A stretch of 64,000 nt of DNA from Meghimatium bilineatum. Its lineage: Eukaryota > Mollusca > Gastropoda > Stylommatophora > Philomycidae. Location of the stretch: assembly GCA_034231615.1 (NCBI GenBank), contig CM067316.1, positions 66,286,853 through 66,350,852 on the forward strand, written 5' to 3'. Below, piece after piece: positions 48,301-52,104 of this stretch. A program made the translations under genes and the position numbers. Within the stretch, counting starts at the first letter, position 1. Every line of letters begins with the position of its first letter. The notes beneath the pieces were generated by a model that ran no database searches, had not been told where the DNA came from, and was given only the letters and a program-made list of their open reading frames with translations.

Positions 48301-50928
48301 TAGTAGACTGCTGTCAGTACAATGACACTGTGTCATCCAGCAAGTGTTGTCGAGTGCTGTCAGTACAATGACACAGTGTCATCCAGCAAGTGTAGTAGAC
48401 TGCTGTCAGTACAATGACACAGTGTCATCCAGCAAGTGTTGTAGAGTGCTGTCAGTACAATGACACAGTGTCATCCAGCAAGTGTTGTAGACTGCTGTCA
48501 GTACAATGACACTGTGTCATCCAGCAAATGTTGTAGAGTGCTGTCAGTACAATGAGAGTGTCATCCAGCAAATGTTGTAGAGTGCTGTCAGTACAATAAT
48601 ACTGTGTCATCCAGCAAGTGTAGTAGACTGCTGTCAGTACAATGACACTGTGTCATACAGCAAAAACTTAATGTACTTCTCTACCATCTGTGCACTTACA
48701 AATACCAAACTTAATGCACTTCTCAGCCATCTGTGCACTCCCACACATCAAACAAAATAAGCCATACTGTACGGATCTAACTTCAGTGATGCCGTTGTTC
48801 GTTAATTTCCTATGGATGCTGATTTCAGATGAAGATTTTGAAGGCTACAGTGTGTTATTATATTATGTTATTATATTTGATCAGAAGAAGTGACACATTT
48901 TGATTATTGATTGATTATGATTGATTAGTTGATAATCAGTTCATTCTTGATAGTTGACAAAATGTATTGACGTTATTAGCAGCTACAGATGGATTAACTC
49001 CATACCGTCAAATTACTTTATGTGTGTTTTATTTTGTCATTGTTATCACTGTCCATGTTGGTTGTCCACATAATACTGACACACATAAAGCATCCATATA
49101 TCTCAATGATCTTCGAATTGAAAATCAGTAAATAAAATATTTGCCAAAAAGCAAACATGCAGAAAAACCACCAGAAGTCATAACAGATTGCCAGGTACCA
49201 GAGAAAGTATGCATTGTTTTTCTCTGGATGAGATGGCCAGGTACCAGAGAAAGTATGCATTATTTTTCTCTGGGTTGCTACATAAAAGATGGCCAGGTAT
49301 CATAGGAAGTATGCATTATTTTTCTCTGGGTTGCTACAATTTAATGTTTGTAGTGGCAATCTGTCTTCATTCTAAATAAATGTCTGATATACATCCATTG
49401 TTTCCTTTTTGTTGTTCTAGAAACAAATATTTGTTTTGGGTGTCTTCTCTTGCTTCTTTCAATTGTTAATTCTGAACCAATATTTCAGAGTTTTTTAAGA
49501 CATTTATTTGCAAATGAATTCAATTTCATCTGTGCTTTTGTTATTTTCCAACTTTTGCAACCATATGTCAACATGGATATCACATTGGAGTTAAACAGTC
49601 GTAGTTTAGTATATTTACTTATTTTTTTTAATTTTCAGATGTTTGTTTGGTGGTTGAACACACTTGATGCCAATGCAATTCGCTTTTGGGTCCAATCTTA
49701 GATCAGGTGCCTACCATCTGATTATTTATTTCCCTTGGTTATGTTTATCAATTTGTTTATCTATGTTTATTAATTTAAATATTTATTTATCTAGGATTTT
49801 TGTATGAGTGGTTAGGTTAATTGTGTGAATTCGAGTTTGAGTTAATAAATAAATACTTGTTGTCTGATACTGATACACATAGGCAAGGGAAATAATGAAA
49901 AGAAAAATTGGATGGTAGGCACCTGATCTGGGATTGGACCTCTGTTGTTGTATCTCCATCTTGTCATTTTTCTCCCTAAATATGAAAATTTATCAGCTGG
50001 TCTGAATTTTTTCTCTGTTGAGAGTGAGTACAATTCATGATCTTAGCATCAGAAGTGTTGACTTGAAAACAAATGTGTTCTGAAAGATAACACTTCAACA
50101 TATGTTGTGCCTTCACAGCAGGCAGGAGTTGGATGTAATAATGCCAAGTCATCAGCTGTACCAAGATCGGTTCATTACAGAAATATGTGCTGCTCTCCCC
50201 ATATTTATTTTCCTTGCCTATGTTCATCAGACAAGTGATACCTATTTATTAATTTAATATTAATGTAAAGCACAACTCTCCTAAAACCTCTCCCAGGGTT
50301 AGGGTTAGTTATGTCAAAAACAACTCATAAAATTCTCATAGGGTTAGACACAATTCTCCTAAAGCTCTCTCAGGTTAGGGTTAGTTATGTCATACACAAC
50401 TCTCCTATGGATAAGAATGCAACACACAGCTCTAAAATTGTTCCAGGGTTAATTATTTAAAACACAACTCTCCTAATATGTAAATGATAAATATCAAATA
50501 TGGGGGGGGGGGGGGAATATTTATATAATTAACCCTAAGATCACTTAGAGTTCTATTGTCTATCCATTTTATACTCAAACATCTGTGGACTCAAAAAGAC
50601 CAAAATTATTGGACTGAACATATACACATAAGGATGAACATCATTTGACTGACAATGTTTCCAGTTTGTAATAGTATCTGATCTTGTGACAGTTATGTTT
50701 TATTATATTCTAGGTAGATCTGGCAACTTTTCAATCCAATCAGGGGACATCACCAGGCAGTCATGTGCAGGAAACCATGAATTTCAAGCACACATCCAGC
50801 AGGCAGATGACACTGTGGTGGCAGTGCAAGCTGCAGGAACAGTTTCTCCTCCTTTAACACCAAGTAACAGCCGAGAGCGAGCCCTGAAGCTTCAGAACCG
50901 AGCAAGCAGACAAAGCTTTAATCTCTAA
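12300..50928 (+). CDS. PGAP6: TMEM8A/PGAP6-like GPI-specific phospholipase family gene, 13 coding exons
   Basis: Thirteen + strand exons (12300-12366, 16911-17088, 18640-18844, 21352-21491, 23625-23787, 28759-28846, 31895-32205, 33056-33255, 35201-35352, 36685-36863, 45120-45383, 46405-46615, 50714-50928) have GT-AG borders and compatible phases and join into 2373 nt, 790 residues, close to vertebrate TMEM8A (about 770). Order: signal peptide (about 1-23), extracellular region with many NxS/T sequons, EGF-like module (C473, C478, C484, C497, C499, C508), then a seven-helix domain from about 520. That domain keeps the CREST-superfamily residues I expect: S560 and H564 in FFSTFYHACD, D586 in ALSFADF, and H697-x3-H701 in HSLWH. 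Known family role: PGAP6 is a surface GPI-specific phospholipase A2 that releases certain GPI-anchored proteins. The same activity here is inference; TMEM8B-type function is possible. The start is supported by TGA at 12258-12260 in frame upstream and A at -3. Confidence 0.93.
12960..13205. repeat. Two small minisatellites in intron 1
   Basis: About 12970-13035 has four copies of the 16-base CAAGGTAGTGATAGCA. About 13085-13195 has four copies of a 28-base unit around GAATAAATCTTACTATTTCA. Confidence 0.85.
13465..13619 (-). mobile_element. 155-base SINE-like retroposon with target duplication
   Basis: Reverse copy of the element at 54850-55004, 155 bases, tail (GAA)n on the left side. Flanked by AATGTGTTC at 13456-13464 and 13620-13628, a perfect 9-base direct repeat. 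It interrupts the LINE frame between IEH and RQQVKW, so it inserted after the LINE. Confidence 0.88.
14030..14105. repeat. 28-base tandem repeat, about 3 copies
   Basis: Unit AATGTTGTACTTCTGACATG plus CTAATAAC, lying inside the decayed LINE. Confidence 0.8.
14151..15829 (-). repeat. 55-base minisatellite made from a LINE RT active site, split by an insert
   Basis: Copies at 14151-14205, 14206-14260, 14261-14280 (partial), then 15616-15664, 15665-15719, 15720-15774 and 15775-15829. In reverse each unit encodes PDEELNNQINELLFADD, the RT catalytic box. As 55 is not a multiple of 3, the array cannot be one open frame; it arose after the LINE lost function. Confidence 0.9.
14281..15615. mobile_element. 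Unclassified 1.3-kb insertion with about 107-base internal repeats
   Basis: Interrupts the 55-base array; CATCGGCAAATAGT (14267-14280) and CATCAGCAAATAGT (15616-15629) flank it, which may be a 14-base target duplication with one mismatch or just array units. GC-richer than its surroundings. Internal units start near 14577, 14783, 14890 and 14997 with GCCTGAGCCCATCGGGTAC and GAACCCTTTCTCT. A GTTCGAATCT B-box-like site lies near 14719. No coding domain recognised. Confidence 0.6.
16065..16330. mobile_element. Foldback element nested in the LINE
   Basis: Arms AATTAGTGCCTACCTGTG and CATGTAGGTAGTCACTAATA are imperfect inverted repeats. The centre is a tight hairpin: TTAGGGTTAGGTTTAGTTATG is nearly complementary to the stretch at 16180-16207. 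Related in end sequence to 49689-49940. Confidence 0.6.
16911..17088 (+). CDS. PGAP6: PGAP6-like exon 2
   Basis: Residues 23-81. Acceptor GTTGCAG, donor GTAAGT, phase 1 in and 2 out. Encodes FHRSLYDYTTYGAITLEKMY and then IPAHAVLVNL, which resembles the N-terminal beta-rich part of TMEM8 proteins. An alternative acceptor (CTACAG, ending at 16927) would keep phase only if the upstream exon differed. Confidence 0.85.
17147..17434. repeat. 41-base minisatellite, 7 copies (intron 2, near donor)
   Basis: Unit TATCACACAACATGATGGTA then TTACTGAGTACACATGACACC. Begins 58 bases after the exon 2 donor; copies are nearly identical. Confidence 0.95.
17655..17770. repeat. 22-base minisatellite, about 5 copies (intron 2)
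   Basis: Unit around CTACAACATTTGAGTAGTAT. Confidence 0.8.
18170..18625. repeat. Minisatellite abutting exon 3 acceptor (intron 2)
   Basis: About a dozen units of roughly 33-38 bases containing CTGTTGACAATATCAGTGTT and CACACACCTGTTACCTG. Stops about 15 bases before exon 3. Confidence 0.9.
18640..18844 (+). CDS. PGAP6: PGAP6-like exon 3
   Basis: Residues 82-150; acceptor TTCTTCAG, donor GTTAGA (weaker than consensus). Contains sequons NVS, NVS and NQT and the strand-like stretch TVTWKMDHIQEGLLFLLAV. A minisatellite stops about 15 bases before the acceptor and another starts about 60 bases after the donor. Confidence 0.88.
18905..19130. repeat. 26-27-base minisatellite near exon 3 donor (intron 3)
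   Basis: Eight or so units alternating GAGATAAATCATGTGATGTG and GAGATAAATCACATGTGGTG. Starts about 60 bases after the donor. Confidence 0.88.
19345..19440. repeat. 31-base tandem repeat, 3 copies (intron 3)
   Basis: Unit CCCCCAACTTTCCTTAGTCG plus ACACCTATGAT. Confidence 0.85.
19555..19755 (+). repeat. CT-rich repeat with Penelope-like tail motif
   Basis: CT-rich block then ATCCTGATGAAGGATGTTTC and AGTGAAATGTTGTC, the same layout as 2445-3010. Confidence 0.45.
19983..20275 (-). repeat. Reverse copy of the B-box-bearing interspersed repeat
   Basis: Matches 6047-6320 in reverse. Left end TGAGACCAACGGGAATTGAA gives the B-box-like GGTTCAATTCCC on the - strand. Confidence 0.55.
20410..21290. repeat. 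38-base minisatellite with alternating variant units (intron 3)
   Basis: Basic unit ATGTCAGACAACTATTGCAG then TGTCTTATATTGTCTGTC. From about 20770 it alternates with a variant carrying GATAGCTATTAGCTATTGCA, making a higher-order unit. Ends about 60 bases before exon 4. Confidence 0.95.
21352..21491 (+). CDS. PGAP6: PGAP6-like exon 4
   Basis: Residues 151-196 plus two bases. Starts GLQQDCDYFMNTRVHVLHYQ; acceptor ACTGACAG, donor GTATGT. The donor lies at the first copy of a 22-base repeat, so further copies of CAG|GTATGTG follow at 21514, 21536 and 21558. Use of the fourth would add 66 bases in frame; the second or third would shift frame. Confidence 0.9.
21490..21570. repeat. 22-base tandem repeat containing the exon 4 splice donor, 4 copies
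   Basis: Unit GTATGTGCATGTCAGAGGTC plus AG. Each copy recreates CAG|GTATGTG at 21492, 21514, 21536 and 21558. Confidence 0.95.
21840..22425. repeat. 30-base minisatellite (26-base variant), about 20 copies (intron 4)
   Basis: Unit AGTGTTCAGACAGACATATG plus TACTCCATCA; variants have TACTGTATCA or lack one ACAG. Confidence 0.95.
22600..23470. repeat. 30-base minisatellite, about 17 core copies (intron 4)
   Basis: Unit ATCATAGTGAGTAGTCATTG plus GTTGGTTCAG. Near-perfect at 22845-23340, decaying outward on both sides. Open on both strands by chance. Confidence 0.95.
23625..23787 (+). CDS. PGAP6: PGAP6-like exon 5
   Basis: Residues 197-251. Encodes SFQVAMDTQSYSVEVHGCNI and a cysteine-rich stretch with sequons NVS, NMT and NGT. 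Acceptor TTACAG, donor GTAAGT. The last 20 exon bases and the donor form the first copy of a 50-base unit present three times (23768-23917). Use of a later donor copy would read GTA AGT GAA TAA and stop. Confidence 0.92.
23768..23917. repeat. 50-base triplication of the exon 5/intron 5 junction
   Basis: Three copies (23768-23817, 23818-23867, 23868-23917) starting GTGGATCATGTAGGCTACAG. The first 20 bases of copy 1 are coding; each copy carries a GTAAGTG donor (the second preceded by CAT rather than CAG). Confidence 0.95.
24280..24640 (+). pseudogene. LINE C-terminal fragment (+ strand)
   Basis: Encodes ITESWLLSNILTRKLCFFGH, LKRHNRVGRLIAEGRVNGNR and a GRGHPRQRWCSNI motif, the endpiece of RTE/L2-type ORF2 proteins, ending at a stop at 24577. 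Followed by ATCATCATCATC. Confidence 0.7.
24840..25150 (-). pseudogene. RTE-like LINE C-terminal fragment (- strand)
   Basis: Reverse reading gives NAKITNEECLKRMDVKRCII, then DNIRKRQSTFIGHIMRRGGI and TTGKIAGKKIKGKTQRKVI. Same family as 7135-7475, opposite strand. Confidence 0.75.
25183..26575 (+). mobile_element. Tc1-like DNA transposon, inactive
   Basis: 1393 bases flanked by TA (25181-25182, 26576-26577). Ends are inverted: TACTGT followed by an A-rich block with AGAAA, and the reverse complement at 26550-26575. Inside, broken transposase frames read GRPRVTTLAEDR near 25655, QQDNSAQHTTQFFA near 26095 and DMNPIEHLWDELDRQL near 26175, the DNSA and NPIEHLWDELDR motifs of Tc1-type DDE transposases. 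Several stops and small deletions. Confidence 0.92.
26585..26905 (-). pseudogene. LINE C-terminal fragment with GAACGAAAGAAGAAGAA tail
   Basis: Reverse reading: MNRSEQVIILRLRTGHNRLR, CTCGQAAQSAKHILQECSEH and LQKTVSFIKETELQI, then stop. Like the 9045-9325 piece. After the stop, the end is TGAACGAAAGAAGAAGAA. Confidence 0.8.
27230..27880. other. SINE-like 5' piece and unassigned sequence
   Basis: 27300-27400 resembles the 5' part of the long SINE-like element (CATGTCATAAGAGGTGACTA). The rest up to 27880 is repeat-like, with no recognised domain. Confidence 0.4.
27885..28165. repeat. 47-base minisatellite, 6 copies (intron 5)
   Basis: Unit TCTTTGTTAGGTTTTCTCTA, CGGGCCGTGCC, TATTCTCACTCCCAAA. 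Confidence 0.95.
28235..28450 (-). pseudogene. LINE RNase H fragment
   Basis: Reverse reading gives RKITLIYVPGHADVAGNKSA, then DKFVNRVSNLDCLSMDKQKY. The IYVPGHADVAGNKSAD motif marks the RNase H end in I-group LINEs. Confidence 0.75.
28485..28670 (+). mobile_element. SINE-like element copy, type 2
   Basis: Has TATCCCATATAGCC, TTGGATGTGCTAGACC, TGTAAACCATGTCACAATGC, CTACATCCTGCTAATATG, AGGAGTTTGAGAACAAATGC and AGAAGAAGAAGA, as at 4990-5190. Confidence 0.65.
28759..28846 (+). CDS. PGAP6: PGAP6-like exon 6
   Basis: Residues 252-280 plus one base: VMSPAVNRLNYLSFSAVANI, then SLIVKIVMT. Acceptor TTGACCAG, donor GTATGT running straight into a (TG)n tract. Short, but phases fit exons 5 and 7 exactly. 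Confidence 0.85.
29118..29220 (+). mobile_element. SINE-like element, 5'-truncated copy
   Basis: Begins AACGCATTTCCATTCTCTGG, then ACTACATCCTGCTATAAATC and GCGGGAGTTTGAGAATGAAT, ending GCTGAAGATGAGG. Lacks the first third of the 54850 copy. Confidence 0.65.
29220..29700. other. No gene seen
   Basis: Unassigned intron 6 sequence with a C homopolymer near 29574-29588. Confidence 0.4.
29708..30453. mobile_element. TTAA-type MITE, copy D (degenerate left end)
   Basis: The right part matches the right part of copy A (ACACCCACCACC and TTTCCAAAAAATAA blocks) and ends CGTAAAGG before TTAA (30454-30457). The left end CCTTTACACA is weaker and its flank is AATT, not TTAA. Confidence 0.55.
30890..31345. 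repeat. 34-base minisatellite (27-base variant), about 14 copies (intron 6)
   Basis: Unit GACAATAGAGATAAATGGAT plus GCTGGGTTTGATTT; early copies lack ACAATAG. Open in all three reverse frames by chance. Confidence 0.95.
31346..31894. other. Intron 6 remainder, no gene
   Basis: Single-copy-looking AT-rich sequence with a short (TG)n tract near 31830-31850. Confidence 0.4.
31895..32205 (+). CDS. PGAP6: PGAP6-like exon 7
   Basis: Residues 281-384. Starts TCNRNYNLSNLHLATQTNQT and continues with a beta-rich extracellular stretch carrying NQT and NKT sequons. Acceptor GTGAGCAG, donor AAG|GTCAGT at 32206. A competing donor GAG|GTCAGC lies at 32179 and also gives phase 0, so a 27-base (9-residue) alternative end is possible. 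Confidence 0.87.
32206..33055. other. Intron 7; no minisatellite or gene
   Basis: Only a (GA)n tract at about 32262-32292. This is the one intron of the gene with no tandem array of longer units. Confidence 0.5.
33056..33255 (+). CDS. PGAP6: PGAP6-like exon 8
   Basis: Residues 385-450 plus two bases. Encodes IIVPYPQAGTWFISLRSQCF, the typical TMEM8 P-x-G-x-W-x-hydrophobic-S-L-R strand motif before the EGF module. The acceptor is taken as GTCATCAG at 33055 because it gives phase 0; the nearby CACAG at 33063 would break the frame. Donor CAG|GTCAGT. Confidence 0.87.
33305..33340 (+). mobile_element. SINE tail remnant
   Basis: TGAGAATGAACGCTGAAGAA followed by GAAGAAT matches the 3' end of the 155-base SINE only. 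Confidence 0.5.
33370..35130. repeat. 62-base minisatellite, about 20 copies plus degenerate tail (intron 8)
   Basis: Unit GACATTGACACACAACATGT, GATTTATTCAGAAACATTGA, CAAAAAGTGTGAATTATACTAA. Near-perfect from 33400 to 34620, then degenerate shorter units to 35130. Fills most of intron 8. Confidence 0.95.
35201..35352 (+). CDS. PGAP6: PGAP6-like exon 9 (EGF-like module)
   Basis: Residues 451-501 plus one base. Holds C473, C478, C484, C497 and C499 of an EGF-like module; the sixth, C508, is in exon 10 within CNCYAGWRGYGC, the standard C-x-C-x2-G-W-x-G-x2-C ending. Acceptor GTGTCCAG, donor GTAGGT. A 26-base minisatellite begins about 10 bases after the donor. Confidence 0.93.
35360..35465. repeat. 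26-base tandem repeat at exon 9 donor, 4 copies
   Basis: Unit AGAATAATTTTATCCAGGTG plus TCTAAC, starting about 8 bases past the donor. Confidence 0.88.
35575..35755. repeat. 30-base minisatellite, 6 copies (intron 9)
   Basis: Unit ATGTGACTTTCAGGTGTCAT plus TTTACTTGAC. Each copy contains CTTTCAGGTG, which resembles an acceptor and a donor back to back. Confidence 0.92.
35760..36190 (+). pseudogene. LINE RNase H and C-terminal fragment
   Basis: Reads QSITWI, stop, CPHHAWVRGNKRADVLAANA, with the G-N-x-R-A-D motif of LINE RNase H, then a 90-codon tail ending at 36191. An in-frame TAA interrupts the motif. Confidence 0.75.
36685..36863 (+). CDS. PGAP6: PGAP6-like exon 10 (helices 1-2)
   Basis: Residues 502-561. 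Completes the EGF-like module, then gives helix 1 (about 522-542, LTLSNLGFIPAICLAV) and the start of helix 2 with E549 and S560. Acceptor CTTGCCAG, donor GTAAGT. Highly TMEM8-like. Confidence 0.95.
36900..37752. repeat. 28/21-base minisatellite, left part (intron 10)
   Basis: Units such as GTCATCAGACAACAGTAAGG plus TGTCATTA and shorter CATCAGGCAACAGTTAGGTG. Starts within 60-100 bases of the exon 10 donor and resumes after the LINE at 39434-39670. Confidence 0.93.
37753..39433 (+). pseudogene. RTE-like LINE, reverse transcriptase and C-terminus, one internal stop
   Basis: From 37810 the frame encodes a reverse transcriptase: NNKAPGIDNIPLEIIRAAGE, GFRRNRGCTDAIF, FIDQEKAFD, then TGA at 38413-38415 where CGA (Arg) would be usual, then GVKQGCVLSPLLFIKY and NELLFADDQVLFH (active site), and a C-terminal region with ALRKQLGIKPTIEYI and GRPRKRWIDSVLETLG, ending at TGA 39415-39417. 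No endonuclease domain, so 5' truncated. The otherwise long open frame and CGA-to-TGA type change suggest a fairly young copy. Sits inside a minisatellite. Confidence 0.93.
39434..39670. repeat. 28/21-base minisatellite, right part (intron 10)
   Basis: Continuation of the array at 36900-37752 after the LINE, with TCATCAGGCAACAGTAAGGTG units. Confidence 0.9.
39776..39861. repeat. 25-base minisatellite, left part (intron 10)
   Basis: Unit AAAGATCTATCTGATAATTG plus TGAGC; continues at 43328-43745 beyond the I-group LINE. Confidence 0.9.
39862..43327 (+). mobile_element. I-group (Nimb-like) LINE: endonuclease, RT, RNase H; inactive
   Basis: Flanked by ATATATCTGATA at 39850-39861 and 43328-43339, a likely 12-base target duplication, though it matches the host array. 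Endonuclease (39950-40768): FFGDFNAKGSSWG, SAIDLGLVTADI, GHHSSDHLPC, with a TAG near 40388. RT (40816-42311, frame changes near 40770 and 41400): AIDLEDAYNRVP, GLPQGSPLSPVLFNVY, SYADDILVY. A deletion near 42270 removes sequence kept in the 1-2143 copy. RNase H (about 42600-43060): IVIYTDGSVE, MEILAVTKALQWL, FIFVPGHAGV. Ends in ACTAACTAACTAA. No gag-like ORF1 seen. Confidence 0.92.
43328..43745. repeat. 25-base minisatellite, right part (intron 10)
   Basis: About 16 units around GCAAAGATCTATCTGATATT and the ATAATTG variant. Confidence 0.93.
43768..44375 (-). pseudogene. RTE-like LINE C-terminal fragment
   Basis: Reverse reading from 44370: KLPPSNILSR, then YILVYGCEGWTINVGMDRTI, QDFGYKCYRHLLRISYLEHK, TNIFIW and LAVVKPV, the conserved C-terminal order of RTE-like ORF2 proteins. 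Stops within. The left end shares sequence with 3425-3515. Confidence 0.75.
44388..44527 (+). repeat. About 140-base interspersed repeat, copy 1
   Basis: Shares GTGGGTCTCA, CCACCCATGCAACAGAAAAC, CTTAGTAGATGACATGCC and CTTCATGGCA-ATCATCTATACAAT with 52985-53125. No TIR, tail or coding domain seen. Confidence 0.7.
44530..45119. other. End of intron 10; no gene seen
   Basis: Unassigned. An open frame at 44606-44833 has no recognised domain. Short ATCATCATC tract near 44970. Confidence 0.4.
45120..45383 (+). CDS. PGAP6: PGAP6-like exon 11 (CREST core)
   Basis: Residues 562-649. Starts FYHACDTSGVHQLCIIPYNA, the TMEM8 family signature, with H564; D586 follows in SFADFFASLLSFWVTLMIMA (helix 3), then two further helices at about 610-623 and 636-649. 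Acceptor TCTCTCTAG, donor GTAGGT. The following intron is almost wholly minisatellite. Confidence 0.96.
45403..46378. repeat. 26-base minisatellite filling intron 11, about 37 copies
   Basis: Unit AGATAAAAGTAAACATGGTC plus TGGCAG with many variants. Begins about 20 bases after the exon 11 donor and stops about 25 bases before exon 12. Confidence 0.96.
46405..46615 (+). CDS. PGAP6: PGAP6-like exon 12 (last helices, HxxxH)
   Basis: Residues 650-719 plus one base. Two helices (about 668-687 and 697-712) with the HxxxH pair H697/H701 in YKYVHSLWHLSISL, which in CREST proteins helps bind the catalytic metal. Acceptor CTTTACAG, donor GTTTGT, somewhat weak. Confidence 0.94.
46645..47020. repeat. 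36-base minisatellite, 10 near-perfect copies (intron 12)
   Basis: Unit TCTTATTCCCATATTGTGTT plus TGTCAGTATTAGATTA, virtually identical throughout, so recently expanded. Begins about 30 bases after the donor. Confidence 0.97.
47150..47500. repeat. 35-43-base minisatellite (intron 12), partner of inverted units at 48667-48745
   Basis: Unit GAGAAGTGCATTAAGTTTGG, TGTTTGTGAG, TGCACAGATGGTT. The reverse complement appears at 48667-48745. Confidence 0.9.
47511..48240. mobile_element. TTAA-type MITE, copy C
   Basis: Reverse-orientation relative of copy A. Left end CTTTAGCATGCTCTGTTTAC, right end GTGTTCTAAAGG before TTAC (an eroded TTAA). AT-rich and non-coding. Confidence 0.78.
48270..48670. repeat. 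46-base minisatellite, about 9 copies (intron 12)
   Basis: Unit CACTGTGTCATCCAGCAAGT, GTAGTAGACTGCTGTCAGTA, CAATGA. Degenerate direct and inverted pieces also occur at 47035-47150. Confidence 0.94.
48667..48745. repeat. Inverted units of the 47150-47500 minisatellite
   Basis: CTTAATGCACTTCTCAGCCA and TCTGTGCACTCCCACA are the reverse complement of that unit; two copies. Confidence 0.8.
49185..49340. repeat. About 56-base tandem repeat, 3 copies (intron 12)
   Basis: Unit around CCAGGTACCAGAGAAAGTAT, GCATTATTTTTCTCTGGGTT; first copy shorter. Confidence 0.88.
49440..49625 (-). pseudogene. RTE-like LINE fragment
   Basis: Reverse reading gives TKLRLFNSNVISMLTYGCKS, then WKITKAQMKLNSFANKCLKK, matching the C-terminal LYGCE-W region of RTE-like proteins. 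Confidence 0.7.
49689..49940. mobile_element. Foldback element with GGTGCCTACCATC arms
   Basis: Left arm GGTCCAATCTTAGATCAGGT then GCCTACCATC; right arm is its near reverse complement ending CTGGGATTGGACC. Arms extend about 60-70 bases around an AT-rich centre. No target duplication identified. Confidence 0.8.
50270..50475. repeat. Degenerate 60-base repeat with CACAACTCTCCTAAA and GGGTTAG motifs (intron 12)
   Basis: Four loose units containing ACACAACTCTCCTAA and CAGGGTTAGGGTTAGTTATG. Confidence 0.7.
50714..50928 (+). CDS. PGAP6: PGAP6-like exon 13 (cytoplasmic tail and stop)
   Basis: Residues 720-790 and TAA at 50926-50928. A polar, probably cytoplasmic tail with Ser/Thr/Pro-rich VSPPLTPSNSRERALKLQNR. 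Acceptor ATATTCTAG. The tail is longer than the short tails I associate with vertebrate TMEM8A. A G20-class homopolymer starts 12 bases after the stop. Confidence 0.85.
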
Positions 50929-52095
50929 TAACAATTTGGGGGGGGGGGGGGGGGGGGAGGGAGAACCACACTTATGGGATGCCTCAATTGTTAGATGTTT
51001 GTGGGTAAATTTGACCAGATTACAAAAATAGCACCATTTTCTTTCCCTTTCAGGCCTATTGTTTAGTATATAGAGGTATACACAACAGACAGTAGATTCC
51101 CATGTATAACAAGCGAATTCATATCTATAAGAAATGTCCCTACTTAACAAGACTTCTTGAAATCACTATTATTTTATTACATACATTGTCGACCTGGACC
51201 ATGTTTTAATGGATTTGACTAATTTTTTTATAACACATGTTGGTTATACATATTTTGTTGTTAAGGCCAATTTGTTGAATAATGATTCCACTATATAAGT
51301 ATGTCAAAAACTACAACTGAATGGGAGAAAAATTGGTGCCATTTTTGAAGCATGTCAAATATACAGGTAGCCAGACAAAAAGTTCTGTGTGTTGACTACC
51401 AAATGCTTGTCAAATTATGTTCATAGAATGAATACTTGCACTAGTATGGACAGACCACATTTATGGGATTTCTGAATAGTTAGATATTTGTATGTCACAC
51501 TACTCATGAGTTTGTGGAAAGTGTTGGGTCTGCCATGTATACAAGTGTGTGGCTAATTAGAAAGAATCTCAGTGAGACACAAGTTCCAGTTTTATTTGAT
51601 CCAGTGTCATTGTCCCAAGTAAATGAGCAACAAAAACTAGAAAACTAAATGGTACCAGCACCTGTCTTTACTGAGGTAACCAGGCTGTTCAAATAGGTTG
51701 TATGTGACATATTTCAGAGACATGATGGTACAGAATTGTAATGTTCAATTTAATGGTGTGTGTATTCTATAGCAGACTGGATACAATTGTCCTACATTTG
51801 GTGGGGTATGTGTATGATCTGAGAACTTTGTGCACGCATATTTCTCAATGTGAAGTTGTGTGTGTCAATCCTGTGATATTTTGCTGTCCTAGTGACAACA
51901 AACCTGTACATTGTGTAAAGGGCTATAAAATTTGTTCCATGAAACAAAGCACATGAGCGCAGTTTTCGCTATCTGGGCACACAAGCATAATACAAGGACC
52001 AACTTGCTAGCAATACGTCTCATTATTTGCAATGGTGCTGATTTTAATTTGTAATAATGTATATATTTAAATAAATGTGTGTAATCATGAGATGT
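50929..52095 (+). promoter_or_regulatory. Putative 3' UTR with poly(A) signal at 52070
   Basis: About 1.15 kb of non-coding sequence follows the stop without interspersed repeats, apart from a G-run at 50938-50959. AATAAA lies at 52070-52075 followed by a TGTGTG-rich stretch, a reasonable cleavage context. A minisatellite begins at about 52105, just beyond. Inferred without transcript data. Confidence 0.5.
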
Positions 52096-52104
52096 TGTTC
52101 AACC

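Noticed and set aside
16165-50400. TTAGGG-like motifs as telomere remnants (16165-16210, 50285-50400)
   Set aside because: Only two or three units, inside a foldback hairpin and a degenerate repeat respectively; not a telomere array.
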